From contig JAOQAF010000020.1 of assembly GCA_025963735.1 (NCBI GenBank), positions 1 to 46,956 on the forward strand: 46,956 nt of DNA. Reading direction: 5' to 3'. Origin of the DNA: Bacteroidota bacterium (GTDB lineage Bacteria > Bacteroidota > Bacteroidia > B-17B0 > Aurantibacillaceae). Of the stretch, positions 35,387-44,584 are shown one piece after another (within the stretch, counting starts at the first letter, position 1; the number at the start of each line of letters is the position of its first letter). The notes under the pieces are model-generated. The model did not search any database, was not told the DNA's origin, and saw nothing but the letters and a program-made list of their open reading frames with translations. Position numbers and translations under genes: made by a program.

Positions 35387-36589
35387 TTATTCTAAAGAGA
35401 TCTTTTTTACAATTCTGTTATTCCCTAAAACAATTTCAAGGAAATAAATTCCTTTTGGCTGTGTGCTTAAATCAATTTGTTTCACTTCCTTGTTTAAAGT
35501 GTCTTTCTGAAAAATCATATTTCCAAAAATATCATACACACAAATTGTCTGATCTATATCATCGCTGGTTGAGCTTATATTTATAATGCCTGATGTTGGA
35601 TTAGGAAAAACATTAATACCCTTATTAATTTCTGTTTTATTATTTAAACCGGTTGCAATTGCGGGTGTAAATTCCCAAAAATCTTTTTCATAATGCCCGT
35701 AATCCAAATAATAACCACCTGTTCCAACATAACCTTTACCCCCAATAACAAAGCCTATAGCGTTACCCCTACCTACTCCGCCATAACTGGTGGTCTTTGT
35801 CCATGTGTCTGTTTCCTTGTCCCATTCCCAAAAATCCTGAAGGTAATCTAAAGTAGAAATTCCGGTGCCTGCGTAGCCTTTATTGCCAATTGCAAAGGCC
35901 ACTAATTCAGCGCGGCCGCCTCCACCAAAATCAGATTTTTTAGTCCAACTATCGCTTAATTGGTTCCACTCCCAGAAGTCGCGAATTCCATCGCCTTTTA
36001 ATCCTCCCACAACATACCCATTGGTGCCAATTGAAAAACCTGCAGCAAAAGAACGTGTATCTCCCGGGAAATTGGTTCTTTGAATCCATGTATCTGACGA
36101 GGGGTCATATTCCCAAAAATCCTGCAAGCCTGTGCCATTTCCACCGGTTACAATATATCCTTTATTACCTATTGAAAACGCCACGCCTTCGGAGCGCGCT
36201 CCTCCGCCAAGATCGGCTTTCTTTGTCCAGACATCGGCTAAAGGATCATATTCCCAAAAATCTTTTTGCCATCCAATATTATCATTTCCGCCACCGCCTA
36301 CATACCCTTTACTACCTATTGAAAATGCAAAGGCGTCAAATCGTATTCCTCCCGGAAAATCTGCTTTTTTAACCCACGAATTAGTTTGTTTGTTCCACTG
36401 CCAGAAATCGTTAGTACCGTCTTTCCCAGTAAGGGTTTGGCCAGTGCCAATATATCCGAAACTATCTATTGAAAAACTAATGGCACGATACCTTTCTTCT
36501 CCACCAAAAGAAGCTTTTTGAGCCCATTGAGACTGGGCTGAAATATAAAAACCTGCAAAAGAAATGAATAAAATAAGTAGTGCTTTCAT
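35387..36589 (-). CDS. Secreted kelch-repeat protein with T9SS sorting domain
   Basis: The 400-residue protein has a signal peptide ('KALLILFISFAGFYISAQS') and six kelch-type repeats of ~48 residues. Each starts with Trp ('WTKKADLGGGARSEGVAFSIG') and ends in 'DFWEYDPxxxT'. This forms a six-bladed beta-propeller. The last ~75 residues ('INVFPNPTSGIINISS' to 'NRIVKKISLE') are a type A T9SS sorting domain. The protein is exported and cleaved; the propeller probably binds carbohydrate or protein. The repeats are strongly alike at the protein level, so the copy number may change by recombination. Confidence 0.9.
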   Translation of the reverse strand: MKALLILFISFAGFYISAQSQWAQKASFGGEERYRAISFSIDSFGYIGTGQTLTGKDGTNDFWQWNKQTNSWVKKADFPGGIRFDAFAFSIGSKGYVGGGGNDNIGWQKDFWEYDPLADVWTKKADLGGGARSEGVAFSIGNKGYIVTGGNGTGLQDFWEYDPSSDTWIQRTNFPGDTRSFAAGFSIGTNGYVVGGLKGDGIRDFWEWNQLSDSWTKKSDFGGGGRAELVAFAIGNKGYAGTGISTLDYLQDFWEWDKETDTWTKTTSYGGVGRGNAIGFVIGGKGYVGTGGYYLDYGHYEKDFWEFTPAIATGLNNKTEINKGINVFPNPTSGIINISSTSDDIDQTICVYDIFGNMIFQKDTLNKEVKQIDLSTQPKGIYFLEIVLGNNRIVKKISLE

Positions 36590-36852
36590 TTATTGATGTG
36601 GATTACTTACTAATGGAAAGGTTTGTGCCAATCAACCTAAACAGCCCGCCACTTGCGGATTTATAACATTTGTTGGGTATTCTGTTCAAATCCGTATGAA
36701 CAATTCAAAATAAAAAACACAATGTACTGAGCGCTAAAGCTATGGATAAAACATTTTAAAGATCAGTCCTCCTGCTTTGCAGAATACGAGCGGTTTTTGG
36801 AGGTCCGGATTTTATTCATTATCCCAAATCGGGAATTATACAACTCTATAAA
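36590..36852. other. 263-bp intergenic region with GC-rich patches
   Basis: Between the kelch gene and the methyltransferase. A patch around 36761-36840 (TCCTCCTGCTTTGCAG ... GGTTTTTGGAGGTCCGGA) looks unlike its AT-rich surroundings and contains the pair TCCTCC / GGAGGT. No open frame or clear hairpin is seen. It may be a degenerate repeat. Confidence 0.35.
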
Positions 36853-37617
36853 TTATAATTTCTCACAATAATAGATGATTTCCCCGGCCGGCAACCGGTA
36901 ACGATCAACCAGTTCAGGACTCAACGTTTTTACAAAATCATCAGCTTTCACTTTAAAACCTGCGGCCGTTAATTTGTCTTTATAATCCAATCCGAATAAA
37001 CGTAAATGATCTTTTTGCCAGAAATGTTCTTCCCTGGCTTGAGGCGAAGTAATGGTTTTATCTTCGTAGGTAATTTGCCTTGTGGTATCTAATGGTACCT
37101 GAAAAATACCCCAGCCCCCCGGTTTCATTATTCTGTAAAGTTCTCTCATGCACTGATCTGCATCTTCAACATGTTCGAGGACGTGATTGCAAAAAATAAC
37201 GTCGAAAGAATTATTTTCAAACGGAGCTTTATGAAGGTCAAAATGTACATCCGCAATCGGACTGTTATAATCTCCGGTTGTATACTTCAGATTTTTTTGT
37301 GCCTTGAAAATTTTATAAAAACACTGTTCAGGCGCAATGTGCAACATGGTATGTTGTTTAGTAAAAAAATTTGTTTTTTGTTTTAGGTATAACCATAAAA
37401 GCCGGTGACGCTCAAGCGAAAGACTTCCGGGGCATAATACATTTTTTCGTTTTGCCCTTCCGCCATATCCATAAGGTAAAAACTTGCGATAGGTTTTACC
37501 GGTAATAGGATCTTCGTACCGCTTTCCGTAATATAAAACCGGAGCCATTTTACTGAACATTAAACTCAGCTTAATTAAAATCGGCCTTGGAATAGTTCTT
37601 AATAAAAAATGAAACAC
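36853..37617 (-). CDS. Class I SAM-dependent methyltransferase
   Basis: The 254-residue protein has a Rossmann-type methyltransferase core: 'TMLHIAPEQCFYKIF' (degenerate motif I), 'KYTTGDYNSPIADVHFDLHKAPFENNSFDVIFCNHVLEHVEDADQCMRELYRIMKPGGWGIFQVPLD' holds motifs II-VI. 'KFLPYGYGGRAKRKNVLCPGSLSLERHRLLWLYL' upstream of it is a substrate-side segment typical of a Bacteroidota group. The substrate is unknown. The glycine-rich motif I is atypical ('IAPE'), but such variants occur. It starts 17 nt after the end of the C1 peptidase gene and is likely co-transcribed with it. Confidence 0.85.
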   Translation of the reverse strand: MFHFLLRTIPRPILIKLSLMFSKMAPVLYYGKRYEDPITGKTYRKFLPYGYGGRAKRKNVLCPGSLSLERHRLLWLYLKQKTNFFTKQHTMLHIAPEQCFYKIFKAQKNLKYTTGDYNSPIADVHFDLHKAPFENNSFDVIFCNHVLEHVEDADQCMRELYRIMKPGGWGIFQVPLDTTRQITYEDKTITSPQAREEHFWQKDHLRLFGLDYKDKLTAAGFKVKADDFVKTLSPELVDRYRLPAGEIIYYCEKL

Positions 37618-37634
37618 AAATTAAATGTTAAAGT

Positions 37635-39173
37635 TTAAAGTTTGTCTACCTCAATAATAACCGGAATAATGCTTTTCTCTTTTGTTTCCGCTTTAAAAGA
37701 AATAGAATTGCCGTTTTCAAAGTTAACATCTTCTATCTTATCATCAGCAACTAAATTCATAATTCGCTTAGAAAAGTCTGTCGTTTTATCCGCGTTTAAT
37801 TTTTCATTAAGAGCTTTATAATCCAAACGTTTTTTTGAAACCAATACGGCGAAATAATCTTTATTACCGATTTTATCAGGTTCCATGTTATAATCCCGCG
37901 GAAACAAACGCGTACCCGTAATTCCACAGTATGCAGAATGCTTGGCAGTGTAGGGGAAAAGAACATAACTGCCGTTATCGCTTTCTTTCCCAAAAATATA
38001 AACGTAACATTCAATGTTATTGGTTAAACGCATTTTGAATTTCTGACCTATTTTTAAAGGAGAAGCAACACTGTATAAATTAGGACCTTTATTTTTTAAA
38101 GTAATTTCAGATTTACTTTCTTTGTCAACCATACCAATACTGCACTGCAGCTTTGATTCATTCACGCGGCTTGGCATGGCATCAATTCCATAAGCTTCGT
38201 TTGTAAAATAAACCAGATCCTTGTAACTGATCCATGCTCTTCCGTTCTTTCCCCATTGCGGACCCCAGCTGTTCTGGATTAAAAAGGCACCGTCCTGCTG
38301 AAAAAAATTATCGTCGTAACCTATTACACAAATGCAATGTCCGCCAAAACCATTTTTTGAATAATCACTTTGGTCGGGCATCCAAACTTCCTCGCCTTCC
38401 ATGTCATGCATAAAAGTACCGCCAACACTCATACCAATAATTACCGGAGCGTTATGCGCCAGATTTTGGCGCATGGCGTTTACATCCACTGTATAATCAT
38501 CGCCGGTTAATGTCAACCGGTTTCCGCCACACATTCTGTATTTTGAAGCATCCTGTAGAATTCTTTCATCCGGTTTTTTTTCGCATGAACCAGCATCGTA
38601 AGGAAATTCATCATAGGGCACGGCGCCCTTACTTGTCATTAATTGTACGGCATCCGTTATATAAGACCCCTGGCAGCCTTGGGCTCCGATTTGATTATAC
38701 GTGAAGGCCGGACTGAATTTAATCTGATCAGGATTTTGATTGGTAATTACAGATTCAAGAACTGTTCGTCCGCAATAAGTACTACCCCAGCCTACACAAG
38801 AGCCTTGCTCGCCTTGGTTTCCGGGGCTTGGGGCAAATCGTTCCAAAGAAACTTTTTCAGGTAATGGCTCGCCATTATCCAGTGCGGCATAAACCTCATT
38901 TTTATCATACACGGCCGGATCCATATTAGCGCCTGTACCGTACGCCCCTTCTTTTTTATGTGCGCCTGCAGGACCAGAACAACCTTTTTGAGTGAAATAG
39001 TAAATACCTCCTACTATTAAAACAACAATTAAAAGTTTTGGATAACGAAACAACAAAGGAATGATCCAGCCAATTAGTGGTATACCGCCACCGCCGCCAC
39101 CACTCCCGCGTGAACCCTGATTACCTGACCACCCGCTTCCCGAGTCGTCGTCATTTGTCATTCTGATGGGCAT
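37635..39173 (-). CDS. C1 (papain-like) cysteine peptidase with N-terminal membrane anchor
   Basis: The 512-residue protein starts with a Gly/Ser-rich cytoplasmic tail ('SGSGWSGNQGSRGSGGGGGG'). One membrane helix follows near 45-60 ('LLIVVLIVGGIYYF'). The peptidase has 'GNQGEQGSCVGWG' with oxyanion Gln120 and catalytic Cys126, 'FGGHCICVIGYDD' (His) and 'FLIQNSWGPQWG' (Asn). The C-terminal ~150 residues look like a DUF4384-type beta domain ('LYSVASPLKIGQKFKMRLTNN'). The Val after Cys replaces the usual Trp. It is probably a periplasmic enzyme held by the helix. Confidence 0.88.
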   Translation of the reverse strand: MPIRMTNDDDSGSGWSGNQGSRGSGGGGGGIPLIGWIIPLLFRYPKLLIVVLIVGGIYYFTQKGCSGPAGAHKKEGAYGTGANMDPAVYDKNEVYAALDNGEPLPEKVSLERFAPSPGNQGEQGSCVGWGSTYCGRTVLESVITNQNPDQIKFSPAFTYNQIGAQGCQGSYITDAVQLMTSKGAVPYDEFPYDAGSCEKKPDERILQDASKYRMCGGNRLTLTGDDYTVDVNAMRQNLAHNAPVIIGMSVGGTFMHDMEGEEVWMPDQSDYSKNGFGGHCICVIGYDDNFFQQDGAFLIQNSWGPQWGKNGRAWISYKDLVYFTNEAYGIDAMPSRVNESKLQCSIGMVDKESKSEITLKNKGPNLYSVASPLKIGQKFKMRLTNNIECYVYIFGKESDNGSYVLFPYTAKHSAYCGITGTRLFPRDYNMEPDKIGNKDYFAVLVSKKRLDYKALNEKLNADKTTDFSKRIMNLVADDKIEDVNFENGNSISFKAETKEKSIIPVIIEVDKL

Positions 39174-39228
39174 ATTACATTTATTAAATTATTTAGATTG
39201 AGTTGCAGATACTGAAACAGTGTGATAC

Positions 39229-40407
39229 TTATCTTTTTAATTGAACATCAGTACCTAATTTTTTTTCCAGAACCTTATCATAAAAGTAAAGAATCATGCC
39301 AGCAATCATGTCCTGATCAGTGTTTGAGGTGTTATTTGTAATACAGATAAGTTCATATTTATGATCCGCAAACATAGGGATACCTTCACTACCAGAATAA
39401 TTATCAATATTTTCAATACCGGTATTAGCCGTATTATTTTTTACATGAGAACTAAATATTACAGTTCCGGTAGTCAGATCTTTTAAACTTAATGAAATAC
39501 AATAAGGTTGAACATGAACGCTGGCATAATGTAATGTTGTATTGTAATTGAGGTGAATCATTGATGTAACATTGAATTTTACGGTGTCAGTTATTTGAGG
39601 AATAAGCCAATGCCCTGTGTATCTTTCTCCGGAGTTTTGCTGATTGAATAGCACGGTTGAATCAGCGGGCCTGTAATTTTTTTTGGAGCCATTAAGAGAA
39701 TCTTGAATAGGATCGGCTGAACTTACAGGGACAAACACATTTATGGTACGTTTAAATAAAGGCTTTAACGCTTTTTTAATGTTTTTGTTTCTGATAAAAC
39801 CGAGGATTATTTTGTGTCGAATATCCAGCGTATCGTTCTTTAAATTATAATTCACTGCCTGCGTGGTTACCGAAATATTATCAAGCGATAAAAACGGAAG
39901 GCCAAATCCATCTGGGATGTGCATTGCAGTATGACCCTGAGATACCATAGCTAAACGGTTACTGAAAACTTCTTCCTGCCGGTGAACTAATTCTGAAAAC
40001 GCAATGTCGAGATTGGAATGACCGATAAAATTCTGCGGCAGATTCAGTTGATTTTCTTTATCAAGCACTTGAACAGAATAATCTGTTAGCCAGATCAATT
40101 CACTTTTAGGCGAGTTATCAGGTTTAAAATAAAAAGTTTGAACGGGGCCGGAATTTGAATTGTAAATTTTATTTATATGAATAACAGGCGATATTATTTC
40201 CACTTGTTGTTTCTGAGTGAAATAAGGATTGTTTTCATCCGAACATTTCCTCTCAATAACCCAGCTGTTCTCTTTGTTCATTGAAAATGAACGTACCTTT
40301 TCTTTAAGATAATTAATATTAAAACTGCACACTAATACCAATAAAAAAACAGAGACTAATATAAAGGTCCGGTTAAAGGGGTGTTTTTTATCAGGCAATT
40401 TGGTCAA
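39229..40407 (-). CDS. Membrane-anchored protein resembling PHM-type copper monooxygenase domains
   Basis: The 392-residue protein has a short cytoplasmic tail, one membrane helix (~14-28) and a large exported part. 'SQGHTAMHIPDGFGLPFLSLDN' (157-178) and 'TLHYASVHVQPYCISLSLKDLTTGTV' (291-316), with 'EGIPMFADHKYELICITNNTSNTDQDMIAGMILYF' near the end, resemble proteins with the two-domain fold of copper type II monooxygenases. There the usual ligands are His-x-His and a late Met. Here the second His of 'HxH' is Gln ('HVQP'), so copper binding may be altered. This is recognition from memory, low certainty. It follows the membrane protein gene with a 12-nt gap. Confidence 0.4.
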   Translation of the reverse strand: MTKLPDKKHPFNRTFILVSVFLLVLVCSFNINYLKEKVRSFSMNKENSWVIERKCSDENNPYFTQKQQVEIISPVIHINKIYNSNSGPVQTFYFKPDNSPKSELIWLTDYSVQVLDKENQLNLPQNFIGHSNLDIAFSELVHRQEEVFSNRLAMVSQGHTAMHIPDGFGLPFLSLDNISVTTQAVNYNLKNDTLDIRHKIILGFIRNKNIKKALKPLFKRTINVFVPVSSADPIQDSLNGSKKNYRPADSTVLFNQQNSGERYTGHWLIPQITDTVKFNVTSMIHLNYNTTLHYASVHVQPYCISLSLKDLTTGTVIFSSHVKNNTANTGIENIDNYSGSEGIPMFADHKYELICITNNTSNTDQDMIAGMILYFYDKVLEKKLGTDVQLKR

Positions 40408-40419
40408 TCAATTCTTATT

Positions 40420-41877
40420 TTAATATTTCCGTGGAAGAGAAATTTGTTTTACAAACAGGTTTTTAAATAACGGCAAGGTAAAAATAAAGACGCCGATGCC
40501 AAAATATTTCATCAACGTAATCCATCGGTTATATTCTTCCGCCCAATATTGATAATTCAGGTTACTTAACTGAGCATCATATTGCGTTACAATTGAAGTG
40601 GCTTGTTCACCATCATGGCCTCTGTCATAATTCCAGTAATTACTGTAATGAAAAACATTGGTATTATCGTGAAGAAACAAAACAACTAACAGCGGTGAGT
40701 AAATTAAAGTAATATAAAATAATTGGTTTAACACATTGTAAAACGGTTTGAAACACCTGTTATTTTTGATCGTAACAAACAAACTTACCATACTAAAAAT
40801 AATCAACGCCAACATGCTTGTTTCAAAAAATGTGGAGCCTCTTATAGTATTACTATAGGGTACAAGCTGAGAAAATATAAACATTATCAAAGGATATAAA
40901 AGCAGTACTACCAGCGTAATTAAATACTGCTTCCAGCCAGTAATTTTAAAAAGCAAAAGAAACGCTACAATAGAGATTATTACATAAAACATTACCCACA
41001 AATAATCTATGGAAAAAATGAAAAGGGTTTTAAATTTGGCCTCACAAAGGTTATTAAAAATTGTGCTAAGTTCGTAATGGTAGCTGTAACCATAAAATTC
41101 AGATGTTGGGATCTTGTCCCGGGCAAGCAAAGAAAGATATCTTTCAGCAATAACTTTTGCCGATTCATTAACACGACAATTATACTTTTCGGCAACAACA
41201 ATAAATTCTTCTATTTTACGCTGTAAAACAGAAATATCTGTTATGGGTTTATACTGTTTATATAACTGAAAATCTGTAAGCAATCCGGGATATTTAGCCG
41301 AATCGGACCTCAGGTAATAAGGTGTATAATAATTCCCTCCTACAGGATTCAAATGTCTGACGTTAAAATACTGAACCTTTGTTATGGAGTCATACCACGA
41401 GTAATAGTAATTAGTAGAATTAGCAAGGTAAGGATCACGCTCATTAAGTGTATTAATATCCTGCAGCACTTCCCCATCCGTGTACAGGGCCGCTACACGC
41501 TGATTATAAATCATTTCAAAGGGCCATGGAACAAGTAAAAAAATTGCTGTTGCGAAAAAAACCAGAATAAAATTTTTGTATTCATCAGAAAACTTTTTAG
41601 ATCCGTAATCTTTTTCCTTGTTAAAAATAACAAAGCGGTAAATCCAGAAACAAAGAATAACCAGCCCTAATACAGTAAATAAAAAATACCATAAACCGTA
41701 TTCAATATTTCCTTTCAGATTTATTGGAATTATATATCCGAGTACGGCCGAAATTATCCAAAGTAACGCTCCGTGCCAAATAGCGTAATGAATTTTACTC
41801 ATCCAAAGAACCGGATGATTCCTGAGCAAATACGTGTCGAGCTGGTTTATAAACTTTGGAGTTATAGATTTAAACAT
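40420..41877 (-). CDS. Polytopic membrane protein, partner of an ABC ATPase
   Basis: The 485-residue protein has about eight to ten membrane helices: 'ALLWIISAVLGYII', 'YFLFTVLGLVILCFWIYRFVIF', 'FILVFFATAIFLLVPW' in the first third, then about 150 exported residues ('YTDGEVLQDINTLNERDPYL...'). A further cluster follows from ~280 ('LWVMFYVIISIVAFLLLF', 'YLITLVVLLLYPLIMFIFSQLV', and others) to 'FGIGVFIFTLPLFKNLF'. A polytopic protein with a large loop between helices 3 and 4 fits an ABC permease, as in ABC-2-type or lipoprotein-type exporters. No known family is recognised. It lies 2 nt from the ATPase gene. Confidence 0.7.
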   Translation of the reverse strand: MFKSITPKFINQLDTYLLRNHPVLWMSKIHYAIWHGALLWIISAVLGYIIPINLKGNIEYGLWYFLFTVLGLVILCFWIYRFVIFNKEKDYGSKKFSDEYKNFILVFFATAIFLLVPWPFEMIYNQRVAALYTDGEVLQDINTLNERDPYLANSTNYYYSWYDSITKVQYFNVRHLNPVGGNYYTPYYLRSDSAKYPGLLTDFQLYKQYKPITDISVLQRKIEEFIVVAEKYNCRVNESAKVIAERYLSLLARDKIPTSEFYGYSYHYELSTIFNNLCEAKFKTLFIFSIDYLWVMFYVIISIVAFLLLFKITGWKQYLITLVVLLLYPLIMFIFSQLVPYSNTIRGSTFFETSMLALIIFSMVSLFVTIKNNRCFKPFYNVLNQLFYITLIYSPLLVVLFLHDNTNVFHYSNYWNYDRGHDGEQATSIVTQYDAQLSNLNYQYWAEEYNRWITLMKYFGIGVFIFTLPLFKNLFVKQISLPRKY

Positions 41878-41879
41878 TC

Positions 41880-43085
41880 TTAAATATCTTTATGAAATAA
41901 TTTCCGTGTTGATTGGCTTATGTCTCTTATATAACTCAACTCTAGCTGATTTTCTTTTAAAATAGTAGTCACCGTATAAATTGTGCAATTAATACTGGTT
42001 GTAATTATAAAAGATGTACCGGCATTTTCTACTTTAAATTCAGGATAATTAGCGAAAGCTTTTACAAGTGTATCCAGATCAAACTTCCCGGTAACTTCAA
42101 AACTATTCTGCTGACGATCGAAAGCAAAATTATTTTGAGCGCCGTTATAAATAGTTTTTCCCTGGCGGATAAAAATAATATTGTCGGCAACGCGCTCTAT
42201 TTCATGAAGATTTTGAGAACTTAAAATAATACTTACGGGGTGAGAAACCGATTGCGTAAAAAATTTCAGATCCTGTAAAAAAAGTTGTTGGGCATTAATA
42301 TCAAGATTAGCCAGAGGTTCATCAAGTATCAGCAATTTCGGTTTCCATAACAACATTTTAGCCAATTCAAAACGTAAACGGTATCCACTGGATATTTCAC
42401 TCCATTTAAGATCACGGAATTTATCCAGTCCTAAACGGTACAGTATGTAATCAATATGATAATCATTATCGGTTCCTTTTAAATTATGAATGGTGGCATA
42501 AAACCTAAGATTATCAAGCAATGTGCCATGCCATTTGTTTATTCTCTGCGGGATAAAAGCAAAATGGTGTTTAATGGCATACCAATCATTATCTGGGGCC
42601 CTTAAGGCCGGATAAAAAATAGTCCCTGTATCGGAATTCAGTTCTCCTGCCAGTATTCTGAGGAGGGTAGTTTTGCCATTTCCGTTTTCGCCAACAACCC
42701 CGGTTATTTCACCAAATTTTAATTTAACGTCGAGCGCATGCAGATGAAAAGGTTGTCGCCCGCTGGAAAATTGTTTTGAAATTCCGTTAGCGCTTATTAA
42801 TAATTCATCAGAAACTAATCCTTCGTTTTTATGAACAAGACTTTTAGATTTAAAATCTTCGAGAAGCGCTTTTGTTCTATCAATGGTTGTTGCCGGTAAA
42901 ATGGCCTGACTCTCTTTATTTTCAAGGTTCAGATAGGTGCGCCGTAATTCAAAAATTTCTTCCCGTGTAATATCACTTACTTTGTACTCTTCACAAAAAT
43001 CCATCAGGCGCCGGGTTAAAAGACTGAAGTTGTTATGGTGCAAACTACTTTCTACCTCGGCAATAAATTTTTGTTGTAAAAGCAT
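41880..43085 (-). CDS. ABC transporter ATP-binding protein with N-terminal extension
   Basis: The 401-residue protein has an extra ~95-residue helical N-terminal domain before the nucleotide-binding domain. That domain has Walker A 'GENGNGKTTLLRILAG' (132-147), the signature 'SSGYRLRFELAKMLLWKPKLLILDEPLANLD' (here 'SSGYR' replaces LSGGQ) with Walker B, and a His switch region ('IILSSQNLHEIE', no clear His). About 110 residues follow that may be regulatory. It is the first gene of a minus-strand unit with the membrane protein and the PHM-like protein. This arrangement is like an exporter or a NosFY-type maturation system, but the substrate is unknown. Confidence 0.85.
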   Translation of the reverse strand: MLLQQKFIAEVESSLHHNNFSLLTRRLMDFCEEYKVSDITREEIFELRRTYLNLENKESQAILPATTIDRTKALLEDFKSKSLVHKNEGLVSDELLISANGISKQFSSGRQPFHLHALDVKLKFGEITGVVGENGNGKTTLLRILAGELNSDTGTIFYPALRAPDNDWYAIKHHFAFIPQRINKWHGTLLDNLRFYATIHNLKGTDNDYHIDYILYRLGLDKFRDLKWSEISSGYRLRFELAKMLLWKPKLLILDEPLANLDINAQQLFLQDLKFFTQSVSHPVSIILSSQNLHEIERVADNIIFIRQGKTIYNGAQNNFAFDRQQNSFEVTGKFDLDTLVKAFANYPEFKVENAGTSFIITTSINCTIYTVTTILKENQLELSYIRDISQSTRKLFHKDI

Positions 43086-43161
43086 ATTTTAAAGATAACA
43101 ATAAAAGCACTACCAACTGATATGAGAATGCAGCGATACTTCCTTTGAGGGTTACGTAGTT

Positions 43162-44508
43162 TTACTCTGTAGGCGTTAAAACCCAATCACTTTCAAACTT
43201 GCACAGGTATTCCGGATCAAGCTTTATGTAAGTCACTTTCGATCGTTTTTTTGTCCATTCTTTTACCTGCTTTCTGTTTTTATCATTAGAGGCCATCACG
43301 GATAATTTCTGATAATCGTCTTTTAGATTTGTTTTATGAGGATCGATCCGGTTTTTTAATTTTATTAGTCTAAAAGCCGGCTTGCCATCCGTAACACCGG
43401 TAAACTGCATAGGTTTACTTACTTCCCCAAGTTGCATAGCGTTAATGGTAACAATCATATTCTGATCCATCTGACTAAGATCTTCATTGTCAAACTTGGT
43501 ACTTGCTGTAGCCGGGTTAATCATTAGTCCCCCATTTTGTTTTGTTTCCTTATCATCGCTGAATTTACGTGCGGCTTCTTCAAAAGTAATTTTACCTTCT
43601 TTAATCTCTTCGTAGAGTGAATCAAGTTGTTGCTTGCTTCTGAAAAAATCATTGTTGGTCATTTTCGGAATAACAAGAATGTGACGTAAATCAAGAAGAT
43701 CTCCTTTACGCTGAACCAATTCTATAAAATGATAACCGTAAGCTGTTTCAAAAACAGTTGACACTTCGCCGTTCTTTAATTTAAACGCCACAGCTTCAAA
43801 CTCCGGAACCATCATACCCCTGCCAACGTTGGCTATGTAACCGCCGTCCTTAGCCGAACCCGGATCTTCGCTGTAAAGTATAGCCAGCTTTTTCATTGTC
43901 TCTCCTCTTAAAACTCTCTCACGATACCCCTCCAGTTGCTCCCTCGCTTCTTTTTTAGCCTCAACGCTAAAGCCCGGCTTTTTTACAATTTGCTGGAGTT
44001 CCACTTCTGAGTTAATTAAGGGCAGACTGTCTTCAGGGATAGTTTTATAAAACATCCTGACTTCGGCCGGGGTTAATTTTACTTCGCCATTAATTTTTCC
44101 AAGCATTTTTTGAGCAAGAAGTTGTTCTTTAATATCCGCGCGCAGATCGTCTTTTATAACATTTGTGCGTTTACCGTAATAGTTTTCAAGTTTTTCTTCG
44201 CTGCCGAATTGCTGAATAAAATAAGCCATCCTTCTGCTGAGTTCATTTTCCACTTCCGCATCGCTAACCGTTACACTATCACGATCTGCTTGGGCCACCA
44301 AAAGCTTTTGAAAAAGCAACAGTTCCATGGCCTTGCATTTATTAACCGACTGTTCGCGTTTATCCTGATCGAGCATTGTATTTTGCAGATCGCTTAAAAG
44401 AATGGGATACTTTCCAACAACGCCGATTACTTTATCGATGATGACTTCCTGGGCAGAAACAAATTGAGAAAAAAGAATGGCAAGGAGTATAAATTTAATT
44501 TTTAGCAT
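43162..44508 (-). CDS. surA: Periplasmic peptidyl-prolyl isomerase / chaperone SurA
   Basis: Outer membrane protein folding chaperone. The ATG at 44508 is preferred over 44538 because 'LKIKFILLAILFSQFVSAQ' then forms a clean signal peptide. After it, the N-terminal domain 'VIIDKVIGVVGKYPILLSDLQNTM' is typical of SurA. Two parvulin domains follow: 'YSEDPGSAKDGGYIANVGRGMMVPEFEAVAFKLKNGEVSTVFETAYGYHFIELV' and 'FSDDKETKQNGGLMI...'. The end has the usual basic C-terminal helix. The 448-residue length is normal. It is separate from the ABC operon by 76 nt. Confidence 0.92.
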   Translation of the reverse strand: MLKIKFILLAILFSQFVSAQEVIIDKVIGVVGKYPILLSDLQNTMLDQDKREQSVNKCKAMELLLFQKLLVAQADRDSVTVSDAEVENELSRRMAYFIQQFGSEEKLENYYGKRTNVIKDDLRADIKEQLLAQKMLGKINGEVKLTPAEVRMFYKTIPEDSLPLINSEVELQQIVKKPGFSVEAKKEAREQLEGYRERVLRGETMKKLAILYSEDPGSAKDGGYIANVGRGMMVPEFEAVAFKLKNGEVSTVFETAYGYHFIELVQRKGDLLDLRHILVIPKMTNNDFFRSKQQLDSLYEEIKEGKITFEEAARKFSDDKETKQNGGLMINPATASTKFDNEDLSQMDQNMIVTINAMQLGEVSKPMQFTGVTDGKPAFRLIKLKNRIDPHKTNLKDDYQKLSVMASNDKNRKQVKEWTKKRSKVTYIKLDPEYLCKFESDWVLTPTE

Positions 44509-44584
44509 GCCCGGTAAAAATAAGCAAATATCCCTCACAGCAACCCTGCCATTTCTTAAAAAAATACAATAATATTAAAAGGTT

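Noticed and set aside
35387..36500. Kelch region as a DNA tandem repeat or CRISPR
   Set aside because: The ~150-bp periodicity comes from protein repeats in one intact gene; there are no short identical repeats with unique spacers.
36761..36840. Insertion-sequence remnant
   Set aside because: The GC-rich patch has only short self-complementary words and no transposase trace; kept as an unexplained intergenic stretch.
43162..44538. SurA starting at ATG 44538
   Set aside because: The signal peptide begins naturally at ATG 44508; the extra ten residues would spoil it.
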